Part shown: one piece after another, positions 44,941-55,084 of the stretch | Position numbering within the stretch: the first letter of the stretch is position 1 | Layout: each line of letters opens with the position of its first letter | Origin: Abscondita cerata | Lineage: Eukaryota; Arthropoda; Insecta; Coleoptera; Lampyridae | Assembly (NCBI GenBank): GCA_030710515.1 | Contig: JALBCR010003346.1 | Coordinates: 62,001 to 126,000 of the forward strand | Direction of reading: 5' to 3' | Length of the DNA stretch: 64,000 nt | Notes under the pieces: model-generated | Told to the model about the DNA's origin: nothing | Database searches by the model: none | What the model saw: the letters and a program-made list of their open reading frames with translations, nothing else | Position numbers and translations under genes: made by a program

Positions 44941-45040
44941 TTTATTTTAATTTTAAAAATAAAATTTTTTTTTAAAATTTTATTTTTTTTTTTTTTTTTT
45001 ATTAAAAAAAATTTATTTTATAAAAAATTTTTTTAAAAAA
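44941..45040. other. A/T homopolymer block at Gypsy junction
   Basis: Poly-A/T runs directly left of the 5' LTR, as at the mariner junctions; this hides any left target-site copy. Confidence 0.5.
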
Positions 45041-46540
45041 TGTAACAGTTTACTTAATTCAGTGTAAATATTCCTTAACTATTTTTAAATTTCGTATTCG
45101 TTGTATATAGTTTCTTGTTTACTGAAATGTATTGCGTGTTGCCTCTTCATTTCTATTTCTTTCAAATTTGTATTTATTCTTATGATTGCTTATCACTCCT
45201 TGTACTTTTGGTCGGGCAGACATTTTGAGCTCATTTTTCGTTTGGCGTTCGTTTGGGCAATGTTGAGTGGTATGAATTTAATTAGTCCTAAAAATAATTA
45301 TAAAGGGATCAACCACCAACAGGCAAAAATATAACTTCCATAAGTTTAGTTGGTGAAGTATATTAAACCTTGTTAAAGGGATATAATCCAATTCGAACGA
45401 ACAAAAGTTAAAGCACACTCTTTCCAAAGGCGAACAACGGGTAAGCTTAACTGTCCTGATCATCCTCTTATCTAAGTCCACTTCGTTTGTAGCCTTTTAT
45501 TTAGGGGTCACACTCTCACTTTGTCTACAACTGATGTGTTCGATGAATTAGAGGCAATAGCCAGGCTGAACTGCATACTTACATCGCCCCAGCCGAGCCT
45601 TCCTGGTCGCCGCAGTCAAACTACGGTCTCTGGTCTCTTCGATCCAGCATCTGCGGAGGGTTTGATTCTTCCTGTTTGTGATTGTCCTTGTTCATATTGA
45701 TAATTGAACTCAGTAATTGTTGCTATACCGAGCCATGTAAATATTCATATCTATGGGTTTAATTTAGTACTTGGTGTATAATTAATTGTTGAAATACCTG
45801 TACATATTTGTCTGCGTTTCCTTTGTTGTCGAATTCGATTAACTTCACATACACAAATCAATTTAATCTGTACACGCTACGGTCGCAAGGAAATATAGAA
45901 AACTAAAAATATATCCTAATAAATTAAATTAAAACAGACCCTAAAAATTAAAAAGGAAAAAAACACAATAATCAATTCAGAATCAGGTTATGTACAAGCG
46001 CTTGCGACAGCTCCTGCAACTAACGACACATTTATATACATACAGGGTGATTCTTTACGAACCAAGCGTAAATTTTCTTAATCTTATAAATACATTTTCT
46101 TATTAAATTAATTATATGCGTTTAAAAATTAAATTCGATTTATCTTGGGAATTCGCAACATTTATACATACAAAAATATTATTCATTATTTTGTTTTGCT
46201 CAAATTGATCTTACTGGCTTTGTTTATAGTTATTTGGGGTTATATTTTTTTGTATCGTATCTGGATTTATACGTATATCTACGTTTTGATTAAACGAATA
46301 AATTTCTGTCTACTTTCAAATATTTCGTTTTATTTTTACGTTTTGGGGTTATTGACATTTTGTTACGAGTGCCACTGGGATGAGGCTATCCAGTGGGTCT
46401 GCTGGATGTAATACATAGCCGTGACCTGGCGCCCAGATTATTCGGAAGTTTCCTTTTGAAATCGAACTCCCCATTTGCCAAGGAGCTAGTTGGCAACCCT
46501 GCTACAATCCCGGTGTGCCGCAACCACGGCCAACGTAGCA
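45041..46540 (+). repeat. 5' LTR
   Basis: 1500 bp, TG...CA ends, nearly identical to 51287-52789. Small frames inside both LTRs are copies of each other and are not genes. Confidence 0.95.
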
Positions 46541-46544
46541 ATTT

Positions 46545-46562
46545 TGGCGCCCAACGTGGGGC
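46545..46562 (+). promoter_or_regulatory. Primer binding site, tRNA-Lys
   Basis: TGGCGCCCAACGTGGGGC, 18 bases complementary to the 3' end of insect tRNA-Lys(CUU) including CCA; begins 4 bp after the 5' LTR. Confidence 0.85.
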
Positions 46563-46782
46563 CTAGCATTTTATTCCCTGCACTGGTTTGCCTTTGCTTT
46601 TACGTACCCCATTTTTTTCATTTTGTCCAATCAATTTTGTTTTGGGTTTCGAGATTTTTTTTTCCTTTCATTTCTGGTTTCATGTAAATAGATAACTATT
46701 AGTTGGATTGTGACTATTATTAATTTCCCATATTTACCTGTTAGTGGTAGTTAGTTATTTTGTTTTTTTGTGAAAACTTTAG

Positions 46783-48101
46783 TTGTTGTTCGACATGGCG
46801 GAATCTAAAAGATTTAATATTAATTATTTAAAGAAGGACGAGTTAGAATATGAGTTATTAGTTAGAGGTGTATCCGGCATAGAGAATAAGTCAGTGGAGG
46901 AACTACGAGCTCGACTAAGGCCCGTATTAAAACTGGAAAAATTAGGTAGTCCCTTAAAAGAAAATTTAGAATTTATAATGGTAGATACGGAACTAGCTAC
47001 GTTGCAAACTAAACTTAAAATTTTAAATGAATCAATTATTAAATTACGTCCAGGGGAATCAAGAACTGAAAGCGTGCAAGCCCGTGTTTTGCATTTATTA
47101 AAAAGAATAGATAGGTTAAAGTCTCTCCCTTTAAGTGCTGAGCAGGAAGCCTTACGATCCACCTGTCTTGAAGAAGTTTTTCGATCTTCTGAAAGGCTAG
47201 ATAGATTTGAAACGTCATTGCTCGATATAGGTTCCTTACATTTAATTGACATTGAATCTAGCGACTCTGACACTGCTAGTCCACGAAAAGCGCACCTGAT
47301 AAGGCCCATTGTAGTCGTTCTGTCCCCGTACAAAAATGGAACTTAAAATTTACCGGAAATCCAAAAGACATGTCACTACACAATTTTCTTGAACGCGTCT
47401 CTGAGCTTAGTGTTGCCCGAAATGTCTCAGAGCAAGAACTTTTCTCCTCGGCAATTGATTTATTTGAAGGCCAAGCTTTATTGTGGTTCAGGTCAAATAA
47501 AACAAGATTTACTGATTGGTTAGGTCTAACCGACTTACTCCGCCGTCATTTTGAACCCCCAGATTATAGACCCAGATTGTTCCAGGAAATATTAACAAGA
47601 ACTCAAGATCCTTCCGAGTCGTTTGTGAGTTATCTTTCTTGTATGACTTCTATGTTCCGGAGGTATGGCAACATGCCCGAGGATATTCAACTCGATATAC
47701 TGACGCGAAATTTATCTCCGTTTTATACGATGCAGTTACCTCCCGTGCACTCATTGGCTGAACTGGAAGAAGCTTGTTTACTAATAGAAACTAAACGATT
47801 TCGTAGCGAAAATTACGTTCCTCCAACTCATAATAAAAATTGCGTAGAGCCAGATTTTGCTTTCGTTAACGCTAACCCAGGGCCAAGTAGTACTAATGTT
47901 ATTACTACCCCTTCATCGTCCTTAGAAATTGCCCCTGTTAGCAATATTAAATGCTGGAATTGTAAACAAGATGGTCATCATTCCCGCTTATGTACTCAGC
48001 CTCGTAATAAGTACTGTTATAGATGTGGATGTCCTGAAGTTACAGTAAGGACATGTTTGCGTTGCAATTCAAATCAGGGAAACTTCGACAGAAGGACCTA
48101 A
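46783..48101 (+). pseudogene. Gypsy gag, one frameshift
   Basis: 187 codons from 46783 (an internal MAESKRFNIN start at 46795 is also possible) hold the N-terminal part. A frame change near 47285 leads into the frame that contains MSLHNFLERVSEL (47370) and runs to 48101. The capsid region has the retrotransposon Gag layout (LFEGQALLWFRS, ... FEPPDYRPRLFQEIL). Near the C-terminus there is a CCHC knuckle CWNCKQDGHHSRLC (47950-47991), followed by a second cysteine cluster CYRCGCPEVTVRTC. Gag forms the particle and binds element RNA. Confidence 0.9.
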
Positions 48102-48545
48102 GTGATCGGTTATGCCCTTCATCCAATACAAACCCGGTCGATGATTATTCTACTCTAAAATATAAGGTCTTACTCGATTATATTCTTACTCATGTCGATG
48201 GTGATAAACGACCATATTTAAATATATCGATTTTGGTAGAACATTTTATGGACTCCTAGATTCTGGAGCCACTCATTCAATTATTGGCAGTTATGCCTGG
48301 AAACAACTGCAACCCCTCAATATTCCGCTTGAAATTCCTGATAGCTCTCATTGTACTGTTGCCAATGGAGGCAAATGTGCAATACAGGGTTCAATCACTG
48401 TCCCCGTCCGACTAATAGATAAGGTAAAGTTAATTAAATTTTTAGTTGTCCCTGAAATATCTCACTCCGTGATACTTGGTTTTGATTTTTGGAAAACTAT
48501 GGATATAGTTCCAAATTTAAATGGTGACGTTTGGCATTTTCTTCT
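48102..48545 (+). pseudogene. Gypsy aspartic protease region
   Basis: The active-site triad lies at LLDSGATHS (Asp codon 48259-48261), with the second conserved hydrophobic-hydrophobic-Gly element VILGFDF near 48475. The protease frame differs from both gag and RT frames; frame changes occur near 48230 and near 48540. It would process the Gag-Pol polyprotein. Confidence 0.85.
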
Positions 48546-50126
48546 TCTAATGCGGATGTAGCAGCAACTGAGTTTCTAAATAACTCAACTGATCTTACTG
48601 CTGATCAATTACAGATTTTGAATTCCGTAGTGTTGGGAAAATTTAAACAAATGGGTACTGGTATAGGAACCACACATTTAGTAGAGCATGAAATTATTAC
48701 AGACTCACCTCCAATTAAGCAGAGATATTACCCTGTGTCTCCAATAATTCAGAAACATATCGATTCCGAAGTTTCTAAGCTGCTTAAGGATGATATCATT
48801 GAAGCATCATCTAGTTCGTGGTCGTCCCCTATTCTACTTGTTCCAAAGAAAGATGGTACTTATAGGTTCGTGGTAGATTTTAGGAAATTGAATAGCGTGT
48901 GTAAGAACGACGCTTATCCCCTCCCCTACGTATCTGCTATCCTCGATCGCTTAAAAGAAGCAAAATACTTGAGTTCCCTAGATATAAAATCAGCTTTTCA
49001 TCAAATACCTCTCAAGGAATCGAGCAGAGAATATACAGCTTTCACTATACCAGGAAGAGGTTTATTTCATTTTAAGAAACTGCCCTTCGGCTTATCGAAC
49101 AGTCCCGCCACTTGGCAACGGCTTATTGACAAGGTTCTTGGTGCTGATTTAGAGCCCTTCTGTTTTGTCTATATGGATGATATAATTATCATTTCTCCCG
49201 ATTTCGAAACACATGTAGAAATTCTTACTAAAGTATTTGACAGATTAATTGCTGCTGGACTCACTGTGTCCAGAGATAAATGTGAATTTTGCAAGCCTGA
49301 AATGAAATACTTGGGATTTGTTATCGACAAAAATGGTCTTAGGGTAGATCCTGAGAAAGTCCAAGCCATTCTAAATATTTCGGTACCTGCTAAAATAGAT
49401 GAAGTTAGACGATTTATAGGCATGGCGAGTTGGTATCGCCGTTTTATACCAAATTTTTCGGACGTAATCAGTCCCCTGACCAACTTGTTAAAGAAAAATC
49501 AAAAATGGATATGGACACAGGTTTGCGAAAAATCATTTCGTCATATTCAAGAACGTCTCGTTAGTGCACCAATCCTGAGTTGCCCGGACTTTTCAAAACC
49601 ATTCTATATCCAATGTGACGCCAGTTCTTATGGATTAGGTTCCGTCTTGTCTCAAAAGTACCCCGATGGCGAGCGCGTTATTTGCTATAATAGCCGCACC
49701 CTTACTAAACAGGAAAGAAACTTCACCACGACCGAACGAGAATGTTTAAGTGTGATATGGAGTTTGGAACGGCTTCGAATGTATATAGAAGGACACCCAG
49801 AAGTCTATGTGATTACCGATCATCACTCCCTCCTATGGTTGAACAATCTCAAAAATCCCAGTGGTCGTCTAAATCGATGGGCTCTTCGCGTTCAGCAATA
49901 TAATTTTCAGATCATCCACCGTAAGGGCAAAGACCATCTAGTGCCCGATTGTTTGTCTCGTTCTGTTCCTGTAATTGACGAAATTAGTTCTCATAGTTCC
50001 GCATTAGAATTTAATAGTGACGAAATTATGGATAAATGGTATAAAGGGATGTTGAGTAAAGTTGGTAAAATGCGTCGAAATTTTCTGCGTGGCGTATTGA
50101 TAATTTTAAGTTGTATAAATTTGTAG
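48531..50126 (+). CDS. Gypsy reverse transcriptase and RNase H
   Basis: 531 codons, open throughout. RT: entry motif RYYPVSPIIQKHID (about residue 65), LVPKKDGTYRFVVDFRKLN, LDIKSAFHQIPL, FKKLPFGLSNSP, the catalytic YMDD at residues 214-217, and KCEFCKPEMKYLGFVI. RNase H follows with CDASSYGLGSVL, FTTTERECLSVIW and VITDHHSLLWL, supplying the acidic residues. The ATG at 48531 is internal to the Pol polyprotein, not a real start. The frame leaves the integrase frame near 50085. RT copies element RNA to DNA; RNase H removes the RNA strand. Confidence 0.93.
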   Translation: MAFSSSNADVAATEFLNNSTDLTADQLQILNSVVLGKFKQMGTGIGTTHLVEHEIITDSPPIKQRYYPVSPIIQKHIDSEVSKLLKDDIIEASSSSWSSPILLVPKKDGTYRFVVDFRKLNSVCKNDAYPLPYVSAILDRLKEAKYLSSLDIKSAFHQIPLKESSREYTAFTIPGRGLFHFKKLPFGLSNSPATWQRLIDKVLGADLEPFCFVYMDDIIIISPDFETHVEILTKVFDRLIAAGLTVSRDKCEFCKPEMKYLGFVIDKNGLRVDPEKVQAILNISVPAKIDEVRRFIGMASWYRRFIPNFSDVISPLTNLLKKNQKWIWTQVCEKSFRHIQERLVSAPILSCPDFSKPFYIQCDASSYGLGSVLSQKYPDGERVICYNSRTLTKQERNFTTTERECLSVIWSLERLRMYIEGHPEVYVITDHHSLLWLNNLKNPSGRLNRWALRVQQYNFQIIHRKGKDHLVPDCLSRSVPVIDEISSHSSALEFNSDEIMDKWYKGMLSKVGKMRRNFLRGVLIILSCINL

Positions 50127-51274
50127 TTAGTAAGTTACCTGAGTTGTTTGAAGATTCGTATAATTGGAAACTTGTTGTTCCGAAAGAATTGCGCAAACAA
50201 TTGGTTATTAATGTACATAGTTGTTCTACTTCTGGTCATCCTGGCATCTTCAAAACCCATCAAAAGTTGCTCGGAAAATTTTACTGGCCCAAGATGAAGG
50301 CCGATGTGGCGAGTATTATCAAAAGTTGCACAGTTTGTTTAGCAACCAAGGTTGAGCAAAGACGTCCTGCCGGATTAATGGGATCACGGCCATCGGTGAA
50401 TAAACCATTTCAGATGCTGTCCACTGATATTATTGGCCCCTTACCCAGAAGTACCAAAGGATATTGTTATATATTAGTTATTACCGATTATTTTAGTAAA
50501 TTTGTTCTAACCTGCCCTCTTCGCAAAGCTACCGCTAAAGCTGTCTGTACATATATGGAAGATCATGTGTTTCTTTTATTTGGAGTCCCAGAATTTATCA
50601 TATGCGACAATGGTGTTCAGTACAAAAGCAAAGAATTCCAAAGTCTTTGCAAAAATTACAACGTCACAATTATGTACAATGCTTTGTACCATCCTCAAAA
50701 TAACCCGACCGAAAGAGTTAACAGGGTTATAAAAACAATGTTATCCTCCTATGTGGGAGACAACCATCGTACCTGGGATAAGCATTTAAGTGCAATCAGT
50801 TGTGCCATTCGGACTTTGGTGCATGAAACCACTGGATACACTCCATATCTTATTACGTTTGGCAGAGAACATGTTGTCAATGGAAATTACTTCAAAGATC
50901 TTCGTTTAGCCAACGATTCCACGATAAATTATGATAGAGACGCTGAAGTACGAAAAATAGGTCTAGACAAATTGTTTGAAGACGTGAAAATTAGATTGAG
51001 AAGGGCATATTGCCATCGCAAACATACCTATGACTTACGTAGAAGACCGATTGAGTATATGGTTGGTCAATCAGTATGGCGTAGAAATTTTGCTCTGTCC
51101 AATGCTCTTGATTATTTTAATTCTAAATTGGCTGCGAAATATGTTGGACCCTTTGAAGTAAGGAGAAAATTAGGTCAATGTACCTATGAATTAATGGATC
51201 CAGTCACTAAAGTTACAAAAGGATCTTGGCATGTTAAGGATCTTCGACCAAGTCCTGACGAACTTGAAATTTAG
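50085..51274 (+). CDS. Gypsy integrase
   Basis: 387 codons from 50111 (the true protein is continuous with RNase H through a frame change near 50085). The zinc-binding HHCC lies at residues about 36-76 (HSCSTSGHPG ... CTVC). The catalytic core has Asp106 (LSTDIIGPLP), Asp166 (CDNGVQYKS) and Glu201 (NPTERVNRV), a D,D35E arrangement. The C-terminal part has the GPFEV ... YELMDP ... WHVKDLRPSP motif common in insect Gypsy integrases. No chromodomain seen. It inserts the element DNA. Confidence 0.92.
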
Positions 51275-51286
51275 TGAGGGGGGGAT
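51274..51286 (+). promoter_or_regulatory. Polypurine tract
   Basis: GTGAGGGGGGGA just before the 3' LTR; primes plus-strand DNA synthesis. Confidence 0.75.
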
Positions 51287-52789
51287 TGTAACAGTTTACT
51301 TAATTCAGTGTAAATATTCCTTAACTATTTCTTAAATTTCGTATTCGTTGTATATAGTTTCTTGTTTACTGAAATGTATTGCGTGTTGCCTCTTCATTTC
51401 TATTTCTTTCAAATTTGTATTTATTCTTATGATTGCTTATCACTCCTTGTACTTTTGGTCGGGCAGACATTTTGAGCTCATTTTTCGTTTGGCGTTCGTT
51501 TGGGCAATGTTGAGTGGTATGAATTTAATTAGTCCTAAAAATAATTATAAAGGGATCAACCACCAACAGGCAAAAATATAACTTCCATAAGTTTAGTTGG
51601 TGAAGTATATTAAACCTTGTTAAAGGGATATAATCCAATTCGAACGAACAAAAGTTAAAGCACACTCTTTCCAAAGGCGAACAACGGGTAAGCTTAACTG
51701 TCCTGATCATCCTCTTATCTAAGTCCACTTCGTTTGTAGCCTTTTATTTAGGGGTCACACTCTCACTTTGTCTACAACTGATGTGTTCGATGAATTAGAG
51801 GCAATAGCCAGGCTGAACTGCATACTTACATCGCCCCAGCCGAGCCTTCCTGGTCGCCGCAGTCAAACTACGGTCTCTGGTCTCTTCGATCCAGCATCTG
51901 CGGAGGGTTTGATTCTTCCTGTTTGTGATTGTCCTTGTTCATATTGATAATTGAACTCAGTAATTGTTGCTATACCGAGCCATGTAAATATTCATATCTA
52001 TGGGTTTAATTTAGTACTTGGTGTATAATTAATTGTTGAAATACCTGTACATATTTGTCTGCGTTTCCTTTGTTGTCGAATTCGATTAACTTCACATACA
52101 CAAATCAATTTAATCTGTACACGCTACGGTCGCAAGGAAATATAGAAAACTAAAAATATATCCTAATAAATTAAATTAAAACAGACCCTAAAAATTAAAA
52201 GAAGAAAAAAAACACAATAATCAATTCAGAATCAGGTTATGTACAAGCGCTTGCGACAGCTCCTGCAACTAACGACACATTTATATACATACAGGGTGAT
52301 TCTTTACGAACCAAGCGTAAATTTTCTTAATCTTATAAATACATTTTCTTATTAAATTAATTATATGCGTTTAAAAATTAAATTCGATTTATCTTGGGAA
52401 TTCGCAACATTTATACATACAAAAATATTATTCATTATTTTGTTTTGCTCAAATTGATCTTACTGGCTTTGTTTATAGTTATTTGGGGTTATATTTTTTG
52501 TATCGTATCTGGATTTATACGTATATCTACGTTTTGATTAAACGAATAAATTTCTGTCTACTTTCAAATATTTCGTTTTATTTTTACGTTTTGGGGTTAT
52601 TGACATTTTGTTACGAGTGCCACTGGGATGAGGCTATCCAGTGGGTCTGCTGGATGTAATACATAGCCGTGACCTGGCGCCCAGATTATTCGGAAGTTTC
52701 CTTTTGAAATCGAACTCCCCCATTTGCCAAGGAGCTAGTTGGCAACCCTGCTACAATCCCGGTGTGCCGCAACCACGGCCAACGTAGCA
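51287..52789 (+). repeat. 3' LTR
   Basis: 1503 bp, nearly identical to 45041-46540; ends GTAGCA, then AATGACAG of the interrupted element gene. Confidence 0.95.
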
Positions 52790-54332
52790 AATGACAGAGT
52801 AAAATCACTTGGTGTTATGAATACAGGTATTCGGATGGAAAACGACATTGTCCCTATTAATCTTTGTTAATTTTCCAAAGAACTTGCTCTATTTCCGTTG
52901 TCCTTTTCAATGGTGAAGGCATGCGCAAATGTATTAATCCACTATGTATCAGGCATTTGAACAACATTCTGGCGATAAAATACGATATACATCATCGATG
53001 GAGGATACTACACCGAGTCGTTTGGCAACAGGGCGAATCGTTTTCATCTATTTGCTATAAATACATTACCTACGTCCGATCGCATTATACCTCCAATGTC
53101 ATTATCGTATTTGACGGATATCCAGAAGATGTAGCAAACGGTAGTACCAAATATGTAGAACGATCCCGACGATCACGAAAAACTGCTTCAGTAGAAATAC
53201 TTTTGACGAAACAATGACGCCAACTGTGTCACAAAGTAAATTCCTAGGTAACGATACAAACAAGAACCGCCTTATTGGAATGTTGACGATAAAATTTGAA
53301 GCTGAACACTTCGTGGTTAAACAAGCCACCGAAGATGCGGGTACGTTAATAATTAATGCTGCAATAAACGTCTCATCGGCATTTGATTTCGTAGTAGTTG
53401 TCGGTGAAGATGTAGATCTTCTCGTTCTTTTGACGGCGCTATCAACGCATCCAAATATATACATCCTCAAACCAGGAAAAAAAAATTTCAAGACAAATAT
53501 ACTCCATAAATAGTATAAAAGATAAAACAGCCGCAAATCATATTTTATTTTGAATGCCTTCAGTGGTTGTGATACCACATCAGCATTATTTTATCAAGGA
53601 AAAATGAAGTTTATTAAAGTACTTCAAAAAACCCAGATTTAAACGAGGTTATCGAAGTATTCAAAATCCAAATGCTGATCCAAAAGTCATTGCTAAAGCT
53701 GGAGAACGTTTCCTCATCGAATTATACAGCTACAGCGATGTGAAAAGTTAGAAAAGTACATCTCTAAATAATTATAGATATGCATGCTTCACAGCATCAG
53801 CATATAAGAGAAAAGTTACTATTGTGTCGCTACCACCAACAGAAGCAGAAGCACGACAACATTCGTTTCGAACTTATCACCAGGTTTAGCAGTGGTATGA
53901 AAACGAACAAAATGTAGAACAATGGGGATTGAAAAAAGACAAGAAAGGGTTCATTCCTGTTACTATACATTCGATCCTGCTCCGGAAAGCATACTAAACC
54001 TTATTTCTTGCAAATGCAAGAAAGGTTGTCAAAAAGCTTGCTGATGCAGAAAAGCAGGGCTAAAGTACTCCGTTGTGTGCACGAACTGTGGTGGTTCTTG
54101 CCATAATTCGCAATTTCCGTCACAAGACACCAGTGAAGAAGAAGAAACGGACACTATTCTCGAGCAAATAAACCACGAAATCGAGAACGAAGAGGACCAG
54201 GATGAAACTGATGATCCCATCGTCGATGATACACAAGAAACTTCCGTCTCTGATATTTCAATCAATACTGAAGACGATGAAAACCCAACACCTGATCCGT
54301 CAACAAGAATGAAGCGACGGAGATTTAACTAA
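52790..54332 (+). pseudogene. TTAA-element gene, C-terminal segment: PIN-like nuclease + CXC
   Basis: Picks up right after the 3' LTR with NDRVKSLGVMNTG. Order: a linker to about 53095; VIIVFDGYPEDV (53100-53135) with YVERSRRSRK; after a frame change near 53205, MTPTVSQSKFLGND, VKQATEDAGTLIINAA and VVVVGEDVDLLVLL (to about 53440); AFSGCDTTSA (about 53555); SLPPTEAEARQHSFRTYHQV (about 53830-53890) and WYENEQNVEQWGLKKD; then a cysteine cluster CKCKKGCQKAC (54010-54042) and CTNCGGSCHNSQ (54077-54112), resembling a tesmin/TSO1 CXC domain; and an acidic tail ending RMKRRRFN at 54332. The D, ED and ED-x-D residues fit a PIN/FEN-like nuclease core; that is inference. At least five frame changes or stops. 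Confidence 0.7.
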
Positions 54333-54459
54333 ATTTTGAAATAGTAAGGCAGATGTGGATTAGGCCTACTGGGGGATAAAAAAAAAAAACGCGCCGAGTT
54401 CTCTACCTCATGGTGGTGTGGAAATGAGTATTTCTGCCGAAACGTGTATTGAATTACAC

Positions 54460-55080
54460 TTTACGGCGCTCGTACACCGAAACTATTGATTTTAGGAAAA
54501 AAAATGTTATTACATAAATTTTAGAAAATTTTCTCTACTTTTATTTTGTATAGATATGTTTTTCCTGTAAAATGCATCGCAAAGGAGTTATTATCAAAAA
54601 ACTGCTTTCGGGTGTCATTTTTCCAATATGGCGGCGGGAGCGGCAAAGATACAAGGTGGCAAAAGAAATTTGGAAAGAGCACATCAAAATAATTGCTAAT
54701 TTTCAAAACTCCCGGAAAACTTTCTATGTAAAAATACCAAATGACTGTACTAAGAAGAAAATCATGATTTTATGTTTTACATTCGGTTTCTTGTAAATAT
54801 CTGCTTTGATATTTAATTATCAATTATTAAACTTCTCCATTTATAGCGGTAACACCCAACAATATCTTGGCCAAGTTTCAGATCAAAAATTTGACCGCTG
54901 TCGAGAGAAAAGAAAAAAATGCGTAACTTTTGAACCTAATAATTAAGAAAAATTTTTCTTGCAACAATATCGTTACTATTAAATGTAAATTCTATTCACA
55001 AAACCCAAGGTTTAAAGATGCAATAATAATCAAATGCCGGCTATTAAAAATTGTTTCATGTGTTGGGGGTTACATTGTCC
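54460..55080 (-). repeat. TTAA element, right terminal inverted repeat
   Basis: Inverted partner of 41040-41552; starts just 128 bp after the stop codon of the element gene and ends at TTAA 55081-55084. Confidence 0.75.
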
Positions 55081-55084
55081 TTAA

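Larger units (their letters stand above)
45041..52789 (+). mobile_element. Ty3/Gypsy LTR retrotransposon, full length (7.75 kb)
   Basis: Two 1.5-kb LTRs (45041-46540 and 51287-52789) start TGTAACAG and end GTAGCA. They differ only by a handful of short indels, most in homopolymers, so insertion is recent. PBS for tRNA-Lys follows the 5' LTR; a polypurine tract precedes the 3' LTR. The order gag, protease, RT, RNase H, integrase is that of Ty3/Gypsy. There is no env-like frame between integrase and the 3' LTR. Frames are broken at about five places. Inserted in the TTAA-element gene; a clean target duplication is not visible because the left flank is a homopolymer block (right flank AATGAC). 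Confidence 0.95.
41040..55080 (+). mobile_element. Large TTAA-flanked DNA element with nested insertions
   Basis: TTAA at 41036-41039 and 55081-55084 directly flank inverted ends GGACGGAGTAACACC (left) and GGGGGTTACATTGTCC (right). Inverted homology continues inward: 41040-41552 pairs with 54460-55080. Removing the mariner (42206-43487) and Gypsy (45041-52789) insertions leaves about 5 kb. The remaining interior encodes one gene (segments at 41839, 43936 and 52790). No DDE, piggyBac or tyrosine-recombinase motif is seen in the native part. TTAA target sites are known for piggyBac and Kolobok, so the superfamily is open. Confidence 0.7.

Noticed and set aside
45101..46411. Small frames of 67-88 codons in the 5' LTR, repeated in the 3' LTR
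   Set aside because: Present only because the LTR is duplicated; no coding features.
46450..46500. GGAGTTCGATTTC string on the minus strand, like a tRNA B box
   Set aside because: No matching A box at the right distance and no cloverleaf; it lies in the LTR.
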